Source: Pontibacter ummariensis | GTDB taxonomy: Bacteria; Bacteroidota; Bacteroidia; Cytophagales; Hymenobacteraceae | Length of the DNA stretch: 64,000 nucleotides | Assembly (NCBI RefSeq): GCF_900188175.1 | Contig: NZ_FZOQ01000006.1 | Location: 210,390-274,389 of the forward strand | Reading direction: 5' to 3' | Shown here: positions 18,543 through 26,799 of the stretch, piece after piece | Position numbering within the stretch: position 1 is the stretch's first letter | Layout of the letters: each line of letters starts with the position of its first letter | Translations under genes and position numbers: made by a program | Notes under the pieces: model-generated | What the model was told of the DNA's origin: nothing | Databases searched by the model: none | Seen by the model: only the letters and a program-made list of their open reading frames with translations

Positions 18543-19517
18543 ATGAGAGTTACTTTTATTATTGGGGCAGGGCAATTGGGAAGTAGGCATCTCCAAGGGC
18601 TACTTAAACACCATGTCCACCAAAAGATCTACGTTGTAGATCCTTCACGCAAATCATTAGAAACAGCCCGTTTAAGAGCTGAGGAAGTAGAGCACCAGCA
18701 TGAGGTCATTTTAACTTCTGACTGGGAGGACTTACCCCTATCAGTGGATTTAGTTATTGTCGCGACTAATGCTGGGGTAAGAAAAGACATCGTTAAAAAG
18801 CTTTTACAATTTCATGAAGTTAAATTCTTGATCTTGGAAAAGGTGCTGTTTCAAGACTTGGCTGCTTATGACGAGGTACAGGATCTGCTGCGAAGGAAGC
18901 GTGTTTCTGTTTGGGTTAATCATCCGAGAAGGATGGCTTGTCATTATCAAGAGATCAAAGAAAGAGTTTCAACCGTGCAAGCTCCCGTTACTTTAAATGT
19001 TTATGGAGGCAATTGGGGTTTAGCTTGCAATGCAATTCATTTTCTCGATCTAATATCCTACCTGACGGATTCCTTTATAGATACGATTGATACAGGATGG
19101 GTAGATGATAACCTTTTAGATAGTAAAAGAGTGGGGCATGTTGAATTTACAGGGACGATAAAGGGGGTTATGAAAGATGGCAGCCAGTTCACTGTCACCT
19201 CAAGTCAAGGTGAGCAAAGTTTATTGACGAGCTTTATTTCAGCAGGCCCCTATCGTTGGTTGGTATCAGAAGGAGGCGGTAATCAAATTGTGTACATCGA
19301 CCCAGAAAACGATAACAGGGGAGTAGTAACTGAATATCCTGTAGAGTTTCAGAGTTCTTTAACCACTAAACTAGCAGAGCAACTCTTTGAAAAGGGGGAC
19401 TGTGATTTGCCAACTTTTGAAGAAGCCTACCATACTCATGTGCCATATATTAAAGCACTAGTAGAAAAGTATAATTTGTTGTCTGGCTTACAGACAAATA
19501 CATGCCCAATAACATAA
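18543..19517 (+). CDS. Gfo/Idh/MocA-like oxidoreductase
   Basis: Rossmann-fold NAD(P)-dependent oxidoreductase, 324 aa. GAGQLGSRH at residues 8-16 binds the dinucleotide. The position of the usual EKP motif reads EKV (in LILEKVLF), and the second-domain segment NHPRRM replaces the more common Asn-Arg-Arg pattern, so it is a divergent member. The gene is AT-rich compared with leg genes. It is followed after 6 bp by a second, less divergent family member. A role in modifying a legionaminic acid precursor or CMP-sugar is inferred from location only. Confidence 0.65.
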   Translation: MRVTFIIGAGQLGSRHLQGLLKHHVHQKIYVVDPSRKSLETARLRAEEVEHQHEVILTSDWEDLPLSVDLVIVATNAGVRKDIVKKLLQFHEVKFLILEKVLFQDLAAYDEVQDLLRRKRVSVWVNHPRRMACHYQEIKERVSTVQAPVTLNVYGGNWGLACNAIHFLDLISYLTDSFIDTIDTGWVDDNLLDSKRVGHVEFTGTIKGVMKDGSQFTVTSSQGEQSLLTSFISAGPYRWLVSEGGGNQIVYIDPENDNRGVVTEYPVEFQSSLTTKLAEQLFEKGDCDLPTFEEAYHTHVPYIKALVEKYNLLSGLQTNTCPIT

Positions 19518-19523
19518 AGCAAT

Positions 19524-20474
19524 ATGAGTCTATTACTGATCGGGACAGGCCCGATGGCAGTTGCCTATACCGAAGTGTTGAAGGATGTCCATGTTCATTT
19601 TGATGTAGTAGGTCGGGGGCTAAGTTCTGCAAAAAGCTTTAAGCAAAGTACAGGAGTTTCACCCCAAACAGGAGGTATTGAGAAATATCTGAAGGAGAAC
19701 CAAGTGGCACCTAAAACAAAAGTCATTATTGCTACGGGTACCGAGTCCTTGATGCCAACCCTGGAGTTACTTCTGAATGCTGGCATAAAGCATGTCCTTG
19801 TTGAAAAGCCTGCTGCTATTAGTATGAATGAACTTCTTGATAAGGAAGAGGAGATAAGCGGTTATTACGCTGAAATTTATGTTGGTTATAACAGAAGGTT
19901 TTATGCGTCTGTGCTTGAAGCTGAGAAGCTGATAGAACAGGATGGGGGACTTGAAACTTTACAGTTCGAGTTTACTGAGTGGGCGCATAGAATAGAGCCT
20001 TTGGTTAAAGCTGAAGGTGTAAAGGAAAATTGGTTTTTTGCAAACTCTACCCACGTGGTTGATCTCGCGTTCAGTCTTGCTGGTAAGCCAACTACCTGGC
20101 AGGCTTTTTCTAAGGAAGGAAATATCTCATGGCATCATAGATCTAACTTTGCAGGGGCTGGTGTTACTGAAAAAGGGGTGCTTTTTTCCTATTTGGCAAA
20201 TTGGGAAAGTGCAGGACGATGGGCAATCGAATTGTTAACACGCAAAAGAAGGATCTATCTTAAACCGCTCGAATCGTTGTCTATCCAAGAGAAAGGCAGC
20301 GTAAAAGTTGAGGAACATTCGTTTGATGATGAAATTGATAAGAAGTATAAGCCAGGCTTATACAAACAGGTTCTTGCTTTTTTAGAAAATGAACGGTCTA
20401 GACTGGTGTCATTTAAAGAACATGTAGAGAATACAAAAAAAATATACAGCACGATGTTAAATAAAGCGTATTAA
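19524..20474 (+). CDS. Gfo/Idh/MocA family oxidoreductase
   Basis: NAD(P)-dependent sugar oxidoreductase of 316 aa with GTGPMA at residues 7-12, the conserved EKP at 94-96 and GYNRRF near 132. It lies 6 bp after another family member and 5 bp before an SGNH hydrolase gene. All three are AT-rich and sit between the ptmE-like gene and legF, so they probably form an accessory modification set. Substrate unknown. Confidence 0.75.
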   Translation: MSLLLIGTGPMAVAYTEVLKDVHVHFDVVGRGLSSAKSFKQSTGVSPQTGGIEKYLKENQVAPKTKVIIATGTESLMPTLELLLNAGIKHVLVEKPAAISMNELLDKEEEISGYYAEIYVGYNRRFYASVLEAEKLIEQDGGLETLQFEFTEWAHRIEPLVKAEGVKENWFFANSTHVVDLAFSLAGKPTTWQAFSKEGNISWHHRSNFAGAGVTEKGVLFSYLANWESAGRWAIELLTRKRRIYLKPLESLSIQEKGSVKVEEHSFDDEIDKKYKPGLYKQVLAFLENERSRLVSFKEHVENTKKIYSTMLNKAY

Positions 20475-20479
20475 GGAAA

Positions 20480-21223
20480 ATGGTTAGTAACAAAGTGTTA
20501 TGTGTTGCAGATTCTTTGGCTTTACCCCGTGCAAATGTAAAGTTCGAAGAAACATGGTTCTTCAAGCTTTGCCAAGCTTATCCAGAGTTTTTGTTTATTC
20601 CTAAATTTTATAGGGGCTTAACGACCAAAGCCCTTGTAAGTTCTACGAAATCAGATTACTTGGAGCATTACGAACCGAGCCTGGTTATATTGCAGATCGG
20701 GGTCGTTGACTGTGCTCCAAGATTCTTGAGACGGAGTTCGCTGTTTGTGAAAGCCCTGAATGAACTGCCTAAACCGGTTTCTGCTAGGATATGGCGTGTT
20801 ATTAACACTGTTGGGAAAAGAGAGGCCAAGTATGCAGACGTGTTACCACATAAGTTTGAGAAAAACTTAAGAGATTACTTTAGCCGATGCAGGGAGGCTA
20901 GTATTAGTAAGGTAATAGTAATTAAAATAGCACAGCCCAGTCAAAACATGATAGACAAGAATCCGGGAATTACTCGCCAAGTTGATAAGTACAATTCAAT
21001 ATTTGATAAGCTAACAAAGGAATATGATTTTATTTCAAGTGTTGACCCTTTAGAGTCAGGTGATAATGATTTATTCCTAGAAGATGGGTATCATCTTAAT
21101 GCGAAAGGTAACAGCTTTGTTTTCCAGTACCTTTCAAAATATTTCTCTTCTTTGCGGAGTACACTATCTCAGATGGTCATGTCAGGGGCGATAAATAAAC
21201 CACAAGATACACTAAGACTTTAA
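20480..21223 (+). CDS. SGNH/GDSL-like hydrolase
   Basis: Predicted esterase or acyl-group transfer enzyme of 247 aa. The nucleophile block reads ADSLA (residues 10-14) in place of GDSL, an IGVVD segment sits near residue 75 where block III is expected, and the catalytic Asp and His are probably in DGYHLN (D202, H205). No signal peptide is evident. The stop codon shares a base with the legF start, so the two are translationally coupled. O-acetylation or de-O-acetylation of the nonulosonic acid is a reasonable guess but not shown. Confidence 0.65.
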   Translation: MVSNKVLCVADSLALPRANVKFEETWFFKLCQAYPEFLFIPKFYRGLTTKALVSSTKSDYLEHYEPSLVILQIGVVDCAPRFLRRSSLFVKALNELPKPVSARIWRVINTVGKREAKYADVLPHKFEKNLRDYFSRCREASISKVIVIKIAQPSQNMIDKNPGITRQVDKYNSIFDKLTKEYDFISSVDPLESGDNDLFLEDGYHLNAKGNSFVFQYLSKYFSSLRSTLSQMVMSGAINKPQDTLRL

Positions 21224-21909
21224 TGAGCTTTCTTTTTTTGATTCCGGCACGCGGCGGATCCAAGGGGCTGCCAGGAAAGAACATCAAGCCGATTCAGGGA
21301 AAGCCTCTCATCCAGTTTACCATAGATGCCGCCCGGGAGATAAGCGACCCGAAAAACATCTGTGTATCCACGGATGACGCTGGGATTGCAGCCGTGGTAC
21401 AGGAGTATGGCATAGAAGTTCCCTTTATCAGGCCTAAAGAGTTTGCCACAGATCATGCCACAACAGAGCAGGTTGTGCTCCATGCCCTTCAGTTTTATGA
21501 AAGCAAGGGTGTTCTTTACGATTACATCGTGCTACTGCAGCCTACCTCGCCTTTAAGAACAGGTAAGCACTTGCAGGAAGCACTGAACTTAGTTAGGCCT
21601 GATACGGAGATGATCGTTTCTGTAAAAGAAACAGACGCGAACCCGTACTATGTGCTATTCGAAGAAGATCCGGACGGCGTATTGCAAAAGTCTAAAGAGG
21701 GAAACTTTTCCAGGAGGCAGGACTGCCCGAAAGTGTATGAGCTGAATGGGGCTATCTATATTATCAACGTAGACAAGTTAAAGCAAAAGGGGTTGGGCAG
21801 ATTAAAAAAACAGAAGTACGTAATGAATAAAGTAGCTTCTATAGATATAGATGATGGAGTTGATTTCAGTCTTGTTGAATTAGTTATTTCTAGAGAAGAA
21901 CGTGGGTAA
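21223..21909 (+). CDS. legF: CMP-legionaminic acid synthetase (NeuA/LegF family)
   Basis: Activates the nonulosonic acid with CTP to give the CMP-sugar donor. The family signature ARGGSKGLPGKN is at residues 9-20, and LLQPTSPLR near 104 is also typical. Length is 228 aa. It overlaps the SGNH gene by one base and the ABC exporter gene by 8 bp. It is the final pathway enzyme, and any CMAH-like hydroxylation would act on its product. Confidence 0.9.
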   Translation: MSFLFLIPARGGSKGLPGKNIKPIQGKPLIQFTIDAAREISDPKNICVSTDDAGIAAVVQEYGIEVPFIRPKEFATDHATTEQVVLHALQFYESKGVLYDYIVLLQPTSPLRTGKHLQEALNLVRPDTEMIVSVKETDANPYYVLFEEDPDGVLQKSKEGNFSRRQDCPKVYELNGAIYIINVDKLKQKGLGRLKKQKYVMNKVASIDIDDGVDFSLVELVISREERG

Positions 21910-23701
21910 AATTAAAGACATATTTAATAAATACTTTGGAAACTTCGCCTACTTCTATCATTTCCTGGGAAATAAGATATTTATTTCTGTAGGACTAAGC
22001 ATTTTGGTAGGGGTGTTGGACGGCTTTGGGTTGGCCATGTTTCTTCCCTTACTACAAATGATAGACAGTAGAGCGGGAGAGGTAGACACAGAACAGATGG
22101 GGAACTTATCCTTTCTGGTTGAGGGGCTGAAGACGTATGGCGTCGAACTGAACTTGCAGACGGTTCTCTTAATTATGTTGTCCTTCTTTACCCTAAAGGG
22201 GATAATGAAGTTTTTGGAGGGTTTCTATAAAGTGGTTCTGCAGCAGAGATTTATCCGTCAAATCCGGTTTTCGAACATCAGTTTGCTGTCAGGATACAGC
22301 TATACTGAGTTTGTGAACAGTGACTCCGGTAAGATTCAGAACACATTTAGTGGGGAAGTAGATAGGGTAAACCAAGCCTACCAGGCTTATTTTAAAGCAT
22401 ACCAGTATGGTGTAATGGTATTTGTGTACATGAGCTTTGCGCTCATGGCCAATGCACAATTCGCCATATTTGTTGCCATTGGTGGAATACTCACCAATGC
22501 CTTATTCAATGTCTTCTATAAAAAGTCGAAGCAGCTATCAAAAAAGTTTACCAACCGGACCCATTCTTTTCAGGGCTTGTTGATTCAAATGGTGGCAAAC
22601 TTTAAGTACCTGAAAGCCTCCGGGTTGATTCACGAGTTTGGCCAAAAGCTCAAAAAATCCATTGGAGGGATAGAACTTGTGCAGCGTAGGCTAGGCACTT
22701 TGGCTGCAGCCTTGGTTGCTATACGAGAGCCCCTTGTCATACTGGTGGTGGTGGTGGTTATCTTAGTCCAAGTGAACCTCTTTGGGCAGAGCTTGGGCTT
22801 AATTATTCTCAGCCTGCTGTTCTTTTACCGGGCCCTTAATTTTTTGATGTCTGTTCAAAACTACTGGAACACCTTTCTGTCCGTTTCGGGCTCCTTGTAT
22901 AACATGACCGAGTTTTCGGAAGAACTGGAACGGCACCAGGAAAGATCGGGGACAAGGCCTTTTGGCAGGTTTGAACACGAGATAGAGCTAAAAGACCTAG
23001 ACTTCTCCTACGATAATACGCAGGTGCTAAGAAATGTGTCTCTTAGGATTCGGAAAAATGAAACGGTAGCGCTGGTAGGTGAGAGTGGGTCAGGGAAAAC
23101 TACGCTGATGAATGTTCTAAGTGGCTTGCTACAGGTAAACAGAGGAACGATACTGATCGATGGCGTAGAGCTTCAGGCATATGACGTCAGGTCCTTTCAG
23201 AGAAGGATTGGTTATATAACACAGGAGCCCGTCATCTTTAACGATACCGTTTTCAACAACATCACTTTTTGGGATGAGCCGACGGAAAAAAACATAGCGC
23301 GTTTTTATAAAGCACTCCGTATGGCCTCTATTTATGATTTCGTAATGAGCCTTCCTGAAAAGGAGCATGCCCCGCTGGGAAACAATGGCATTATGGTGAG
23401 TGGCGGGCAGAAACAGCGTTTATCCATTGCGCGGGAATTGTATAAAGAAGTGGACTTTCTATTCATGGACGAGGCTACCTCTGCACTTGATTCGGAAACA
23501 GAAAAAAGCATACAGGAAAATATTGAGCAGCTGAGGGGTAAATATACGATCATAATAATAGCGCACCGTTTATCAACGGTTAGAGATGCAGACCGGATCG
23601 TCTACCTCAAGAATGGTATGGTAGAAAATGAGGGAAGCTTCGACGCCCTTAAGGAAACCTCTAACAGATTCAAGAGAATGGTAGAGATGAATAACTTATA
23701 G
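21902..23701 (+). CDS. ABC transporter, fused permease and ATPase (PglK/MsbA-like flippase)
   Basis: Half-transporter of 599 aa. The membrane domain covers about residues 20-325 and the nucleotide-binding domain about 360-599. Walker A is GESGSGKTT (393-401), the signature VSGGQKQ (499-505), and Walker B with the catalytic Glu is FLFMDEATS (519-527). The start is GTG, overlapping legF by 8 bp; no Met occurs before the first membrane segment. Fused exporters of this kind flip lipid-linked oligosaccharides (PglK) or lipid A (MsbA). Its coupling to legF favours a glycan role. Confidence 0.85.
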   Translation: MGKIKDIFNKYFGNFAYFYHFLGNKIFISVGLSILVGVLDGFGLAMFLPLLQMIDSRAGEVDTEQMGNLSFLVEGLKTYGVELNLQTVLLIMLSFFTLKGIMKFLEGFYKVVLQQRFIRQIRFSNISLLSGYSYTEFVNSDSGKIQNTFSGEVDRVNQAYQAYFKAYQYGVMVFVYMSFALMANAQFAIFVAIGGILTNALFNVFYKKSKQLSKKFTNRTHSFQGLLIQMVANFKYLKASGLIHEFGQKLKKSIGGIELVQRRLGTLAAALVAIREPLVILVVVVVILVQVNLFGQSLGLIILSLLFFYRALNFLMSVQNYWNTFLSVSGSLYNMTEFSEELERHQERSGTRPFGRFEHEIELKDLDFSYDNTQVLRNVSLRIRKNETVALVGESGSGKTTLMNVLSGLLQVNRGTILIDGVELQAYDVRSFQRRIGYITQEPVIFNDTVFNNITFWDEPTEKNIARFYKALRMASIYDFVMSLPEKEHAPLGNNGIMVSGGQKQRLSIARELYKEVDFLFMDEATSALDSETEKSIQENIEQLRGKYTIIIIAHRLSTVRDADRIVYLKNGMVENEGSFDALKETSNRFKRMVEMNNL

Positions 23702-23890
23702 TAGTTTATTTCTATGGCTATACCGGTGGCTTGCTGTTAGCCCGCTAAGAAGCAATAACCATGTTAAAGCATCTTAGCTGTTATCGCATGCAGTATGCCT
23801 CTAACTGCGCTAACAGATACAGCTGCAAGTTGGGGTACAGTGGGTATCTTATGACTTTTCGTTATTGCTGTTTAACGTTTAGAGCAGGCC

Positions 23891-24574
23891 ATGGCAAGTT
23901 TAAGACTAGAACAATGGGAGCAGAGTTATAGCCGTCAGGAGAACTATATTTTCTACCCAAAAGAAGAGGTTGTGAAGTTTCTTAACCGCTTTGTAAAGAA
24001 AAAAACTGGGGTAGACACTTATCAAAACCACTTGGTAGAAGAGCAAAAACTAAAAGGCTTGGACCTGGGTTGCGGAATAGGGCGGCAAGTCATATTACTT
24101 GAGGAATTTGGAATAGAAGGATACGGGGTAGACATTGCCTCTAACGCGCTGAAGATGGCACAAGAATTAGCGCAGTCCTTGGGCTTTGAGTTAGCTGATC
24201 GCTTTGTCTTGCTCCAAAAAGCGGAGCTCCCTTTTCATGATAACTTCTTTGATATAGCTATTTGTGATTCCGTTTTAGATAGCATGGAGTTCAGTAATGC
24301 ACGGAAATACATGCAAGAGCTAAACAGAACGGTAAAAAGACTAGTATATCTAAGCCTTATCTGTACAGATGCTTCATCAGGATTTGGTGCCAGGGACATG
24401 CTGGTGCAAAGCGAGCACGAGAAAGGCACAATCCAAAGCTTTTACAACGAAAGGCGAATTAACAGGCTTATTGCTGAAACGGGTTTTAAGATAAGGCAAC
24501 TACATAAATTAATTATAAAGAATCAACTAAGCAACACGACAAGCGCTCGCTTCCATGTTGTTTTAGAAAAGTAG
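23891..24574 (+). CDS. class I SAM-dependent methyltransferase
   Basis: A 227-aa protein with the SAM-binding motif LDLGCGIGR at residues 57-65 and an acidic residue in VDIAS at the end of the second strand. It follows the ABC exporter after a 189-bp gap and precedes the CMAH-like gene by 13 bp, so it probably belongs with the nonulosonic acid modification genes. Substrate (sugar hydroxyl, amide or other) unknown. Confidence 0.78.
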   Translation: MASLRLEQWEQSYSRQENYIFYPKEEVVKFLNRFVKKKTGVDTYQNHLVEEQKLKGLDLGCGIGRQVILLEEFGIEGYGVDIASNALKMAQELAQSLGFELADRFVLLQKAELPFHDNFFDIAICDSVLDSMEFSNARKYMQELNRTVKRLVYLSLICTDASSGFGARDMLVQSEHEKGTIQSFYNERRINRLIAETGFKIRQLHKLIIKNQLSNTTSARFHVVLEK

Positions 24575-24587
24575 ACCAAGGTACCCT

Positions 24588-26285
24588 ATGAACAAGTTAG
24601 GCAGGTTTGAGACTGTAAGTGAATCGGAAGAGGTATGTGTTCGACTGGATGAACTCAAGGTTGGCATTAATGATGTTAAGAATCACATCATTCGTGTAAA
24701 TGACGCGCACAAGATCGATTACATTGTTAATAAGACATGCGATCATGCAGGAGGAAGGCTAATCGTGAAAGGCGAGCAGGCGGTATGCCCCATGCATGAT
24801 TGGCGACTCAACCTAAACACCCTTCAATATAATAGTTCACATGTATGTAAAGAGCAGGTGCCGTTCCGGATGTCCGAGCAAGGAGAGGTGTTCATAGAAG
24901 ATGCCAACAAGTCGCTTAAGAATCCGTTCCAATCAGAGAAGAAGGGAGCGGTTAGCCTGCGATGGCTAAACCACGCTGCCGTTTTTATAGAGTGTAATGG
25001 GACCTCTATTATAACGGATCCCTGGTTGTTTGGTCCCGCGTTTATGACCGGTTGGTGGTTAGCTGCCCCATCTCCTCAGGAGTCTGTCGAATTACTGAAG
25101 AAGGCCGATTACGTTTATATCTCGCATAATCACCCGGACCACCTGCACGCAGAAACCCTGGCCTTGCTACCGCGCGACATCACCATTATCACCCCAAAGT
25201 TTAGGTCCGGATCATCCGAGAAGTTCTTACGTAACCTTGGTTTTACTCAAGTAAAAGCGCTCAACTTTTTAGACATTTTTGAGCTTACCCCAGGCTTTCA
25301 GGTAAGCCTGCTAAAATCCGGTGACTTCCGGGACGACTCTGGATTATACGTGTGCGCCAACGGCCATGAGCTATTACTAACTGTAGACTCTAACTTCCTC
25401 AATGCCCATGAGCTTCCTAAGAATGTTGATCTGCTAATGACCTCATTTGCTGGAGGAGCCTCAGGCTTTCCGCTTTGTTACGAAGGCTATACAGAGGAAG
25501 AGAAAGTAGCTGTGCTTAAAAGGAACAGGAATGCAATTAAGTCTAACGTGCTCAAGTACGTTCAGGAAACAACTCCGCGGTACTATATGCCTTATGCAGG
25601 CATGTTTTCTGAGTATGCAGAAAGGGATAAGTATATTAAGGACTTAAACCTCAAGAACACGTTTGGGGACTACGAAAAAATCCTGGGAAGGCTTTCAGTT
25701 ACGACCTTAAGGCCTGATTCTGCCAAAGTGATAGAGTTTAGGGATGGGGACTTAACGTCAAAAGCTGTAGAAACTACTTACTTAGACAAAGAGGACTGCA
25801 CTTATTACATTAATAAGTTTAAAGAGGAGTTCCAGTATGATCCAGGCGCCATTGTTGATTATCTAAAGTCCTCCGGTTTTAGGGGGAAGCAAATACTGCA
25901 AATCATTCCGACAGACGATTTACATCAAGAGATAGTGGGCAAAATCATATATGCCGATTTCTACCATGATGTATATAAGGTGATCGACAAAGAGGACCTT
26001 GTAGCTAAGGTAGAAGGCTATAAGGTAATGCAGCTTCGAATAAGGGCAGAGGTTATTATGTGTGTGATAGAAAACTACTTACCTTGGGAGGACTTATCCA
26101 TTGGGTTCCAAATGAGAGCCTCCCGCTTCCCAAATGAGTACGAGTCTGACTTCTGGTACCATTTTACGAACAATTATATTGCCAAAGAGCATTTCCGCTA
26201 TACGTCGTATTGCGGAGCGTGTACTATTGTTAACCAAAACCCAGTTTGGGTAAAAGATAAGCAGCCCCTTCAGTACACTCCATAG
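24588..26285 (+). CDS. CMAH-like Rieske/metallo-beta-lactamase-fold protein, putative CMP-nonulosonate N-acetyl hydroxylase
   Basis: A 565-aa protein with the architecture of animal CMP-N-acetylneuraminate hydroxylase. An N-terminal Rieske [2Fe-2S] domain has ligands C51-x-H53 and C67-x-x-H70, followed by a metallo-beta-lactamase fold with H180-x-H182-x-D184-H185. Two stretches recall CMAH closely: TDPWLFGPAFMTGWW (143-157) and FAGGASGFP (287-295). Length is near that of mammalian CMAH. CMAH turns the N-acetyl of CMP-Neu5Ac into N-glycolyl. Here it sits behind a complete legionaminic acid pathway, so CMP-legionaminic acid is the likely substrate by context. The cytochrome b5-like electron donor used by animals is not visible nearby. 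Homology was judged from remembered motifs, not a search. Confidence 0.8.
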   Translation: MNKLGRFETVSESEEVCVRLDELKVGINDVKNHIIRVNDAHKIDYIVNKTCDHAGGRLIVKGEQAVCPMHDWRLNLNTLQYNSSHVCKEQVPFRMSEQGEVFIEDANKSLKNPFQSEKKGAVSLRWLNHAAVFIECNGTSIITDPWLFGPAFMTGWWLAAPSPQESVELLKKADYVYISHNHPDHLHAETLALLPRDITIITPKFRSGSSEKFLRNLGFTQVKALNFLDIFELTPGFQVSLLKSGDFRDDSGLYVCANGHELLLTVDSNFLNAHELPKNVDLLMTSFAGGASGFPLCYEGYTEEEKVAVLKRNRNAIKSNVLKYVQETTPRYYMPYAGMFSEYAERDKYIKDLNLKNTFGDYEKILGRLSVTTLRPDSAKVIEFRDGDLTSKAVETTYLDKEDCTYYINKFKEEFQYDPGAIVDYLKSSGFRGKQILQIIPTDDLHQEIVGKIIYADFYHDVYKVIDKEDLVAKVEGYKVMQLRIRAEVIMCVIENYLPWEDLSIGFQMRASRFPNEYESDFWYHFTNNYIAKEHFRYTSYCGACTIVNQNPVWVKDKQPLQYTP

Positions 26286-26799
26286 GTACACCGTCTTCTA
26301 GGTAAGCATCCTCTGAGGCAGTTTAATAGGGCTTAAGCTCGCCTGGCCGTGTAGTTTTGATCAGCTTTCTTGGCCAGCATAGGCACAAGCCCTTTGCCTT
26401 TCTAATGAATTGTCCATTTTCATTAAAGGGTTCCTACTCTCAAACTGTAAACATAGTCCGTACTAAGGGGAAAGAAGCATTTATGAGAGCGCCCTGGTGA
26501 ACTGCTTTAATCTTTCCCGGGTGTTTTCAGGTAAGCCTACACAGCCTTCTTCCTGCCAAAGACTTAAAGTACATTTCACCTATCAAAGCTTCATACAATA
26601 AATAAGCTCTATTTTTGATAGGAACGGTTTGCGTGTTTTTGGCCCCTGTCTTTTGTTATAAACGCTGGCAAAACCGTAACCTTTTGTTTTAAGAGGGGGT
26701 TTATGTCCCTAGACGCAAATGTATATAGAGTAGAGGTAAAGCTTCATATCCTATTTATCATCATGCAAGCCGCAATTAGCAAAGTCTCACAGCACCCTT
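26286..26799. other. 514-bp intergenic stretch with one hairpin
   Basis: No credible gene on either strand. A hairpin, TAATGAA (26403-26409) with TTCATTA (26419-26425), can be extended by five pairs past a bulged C but has no T-run behind it. No exact TAnnTTTG promoter was found. Confidence 0.35.
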
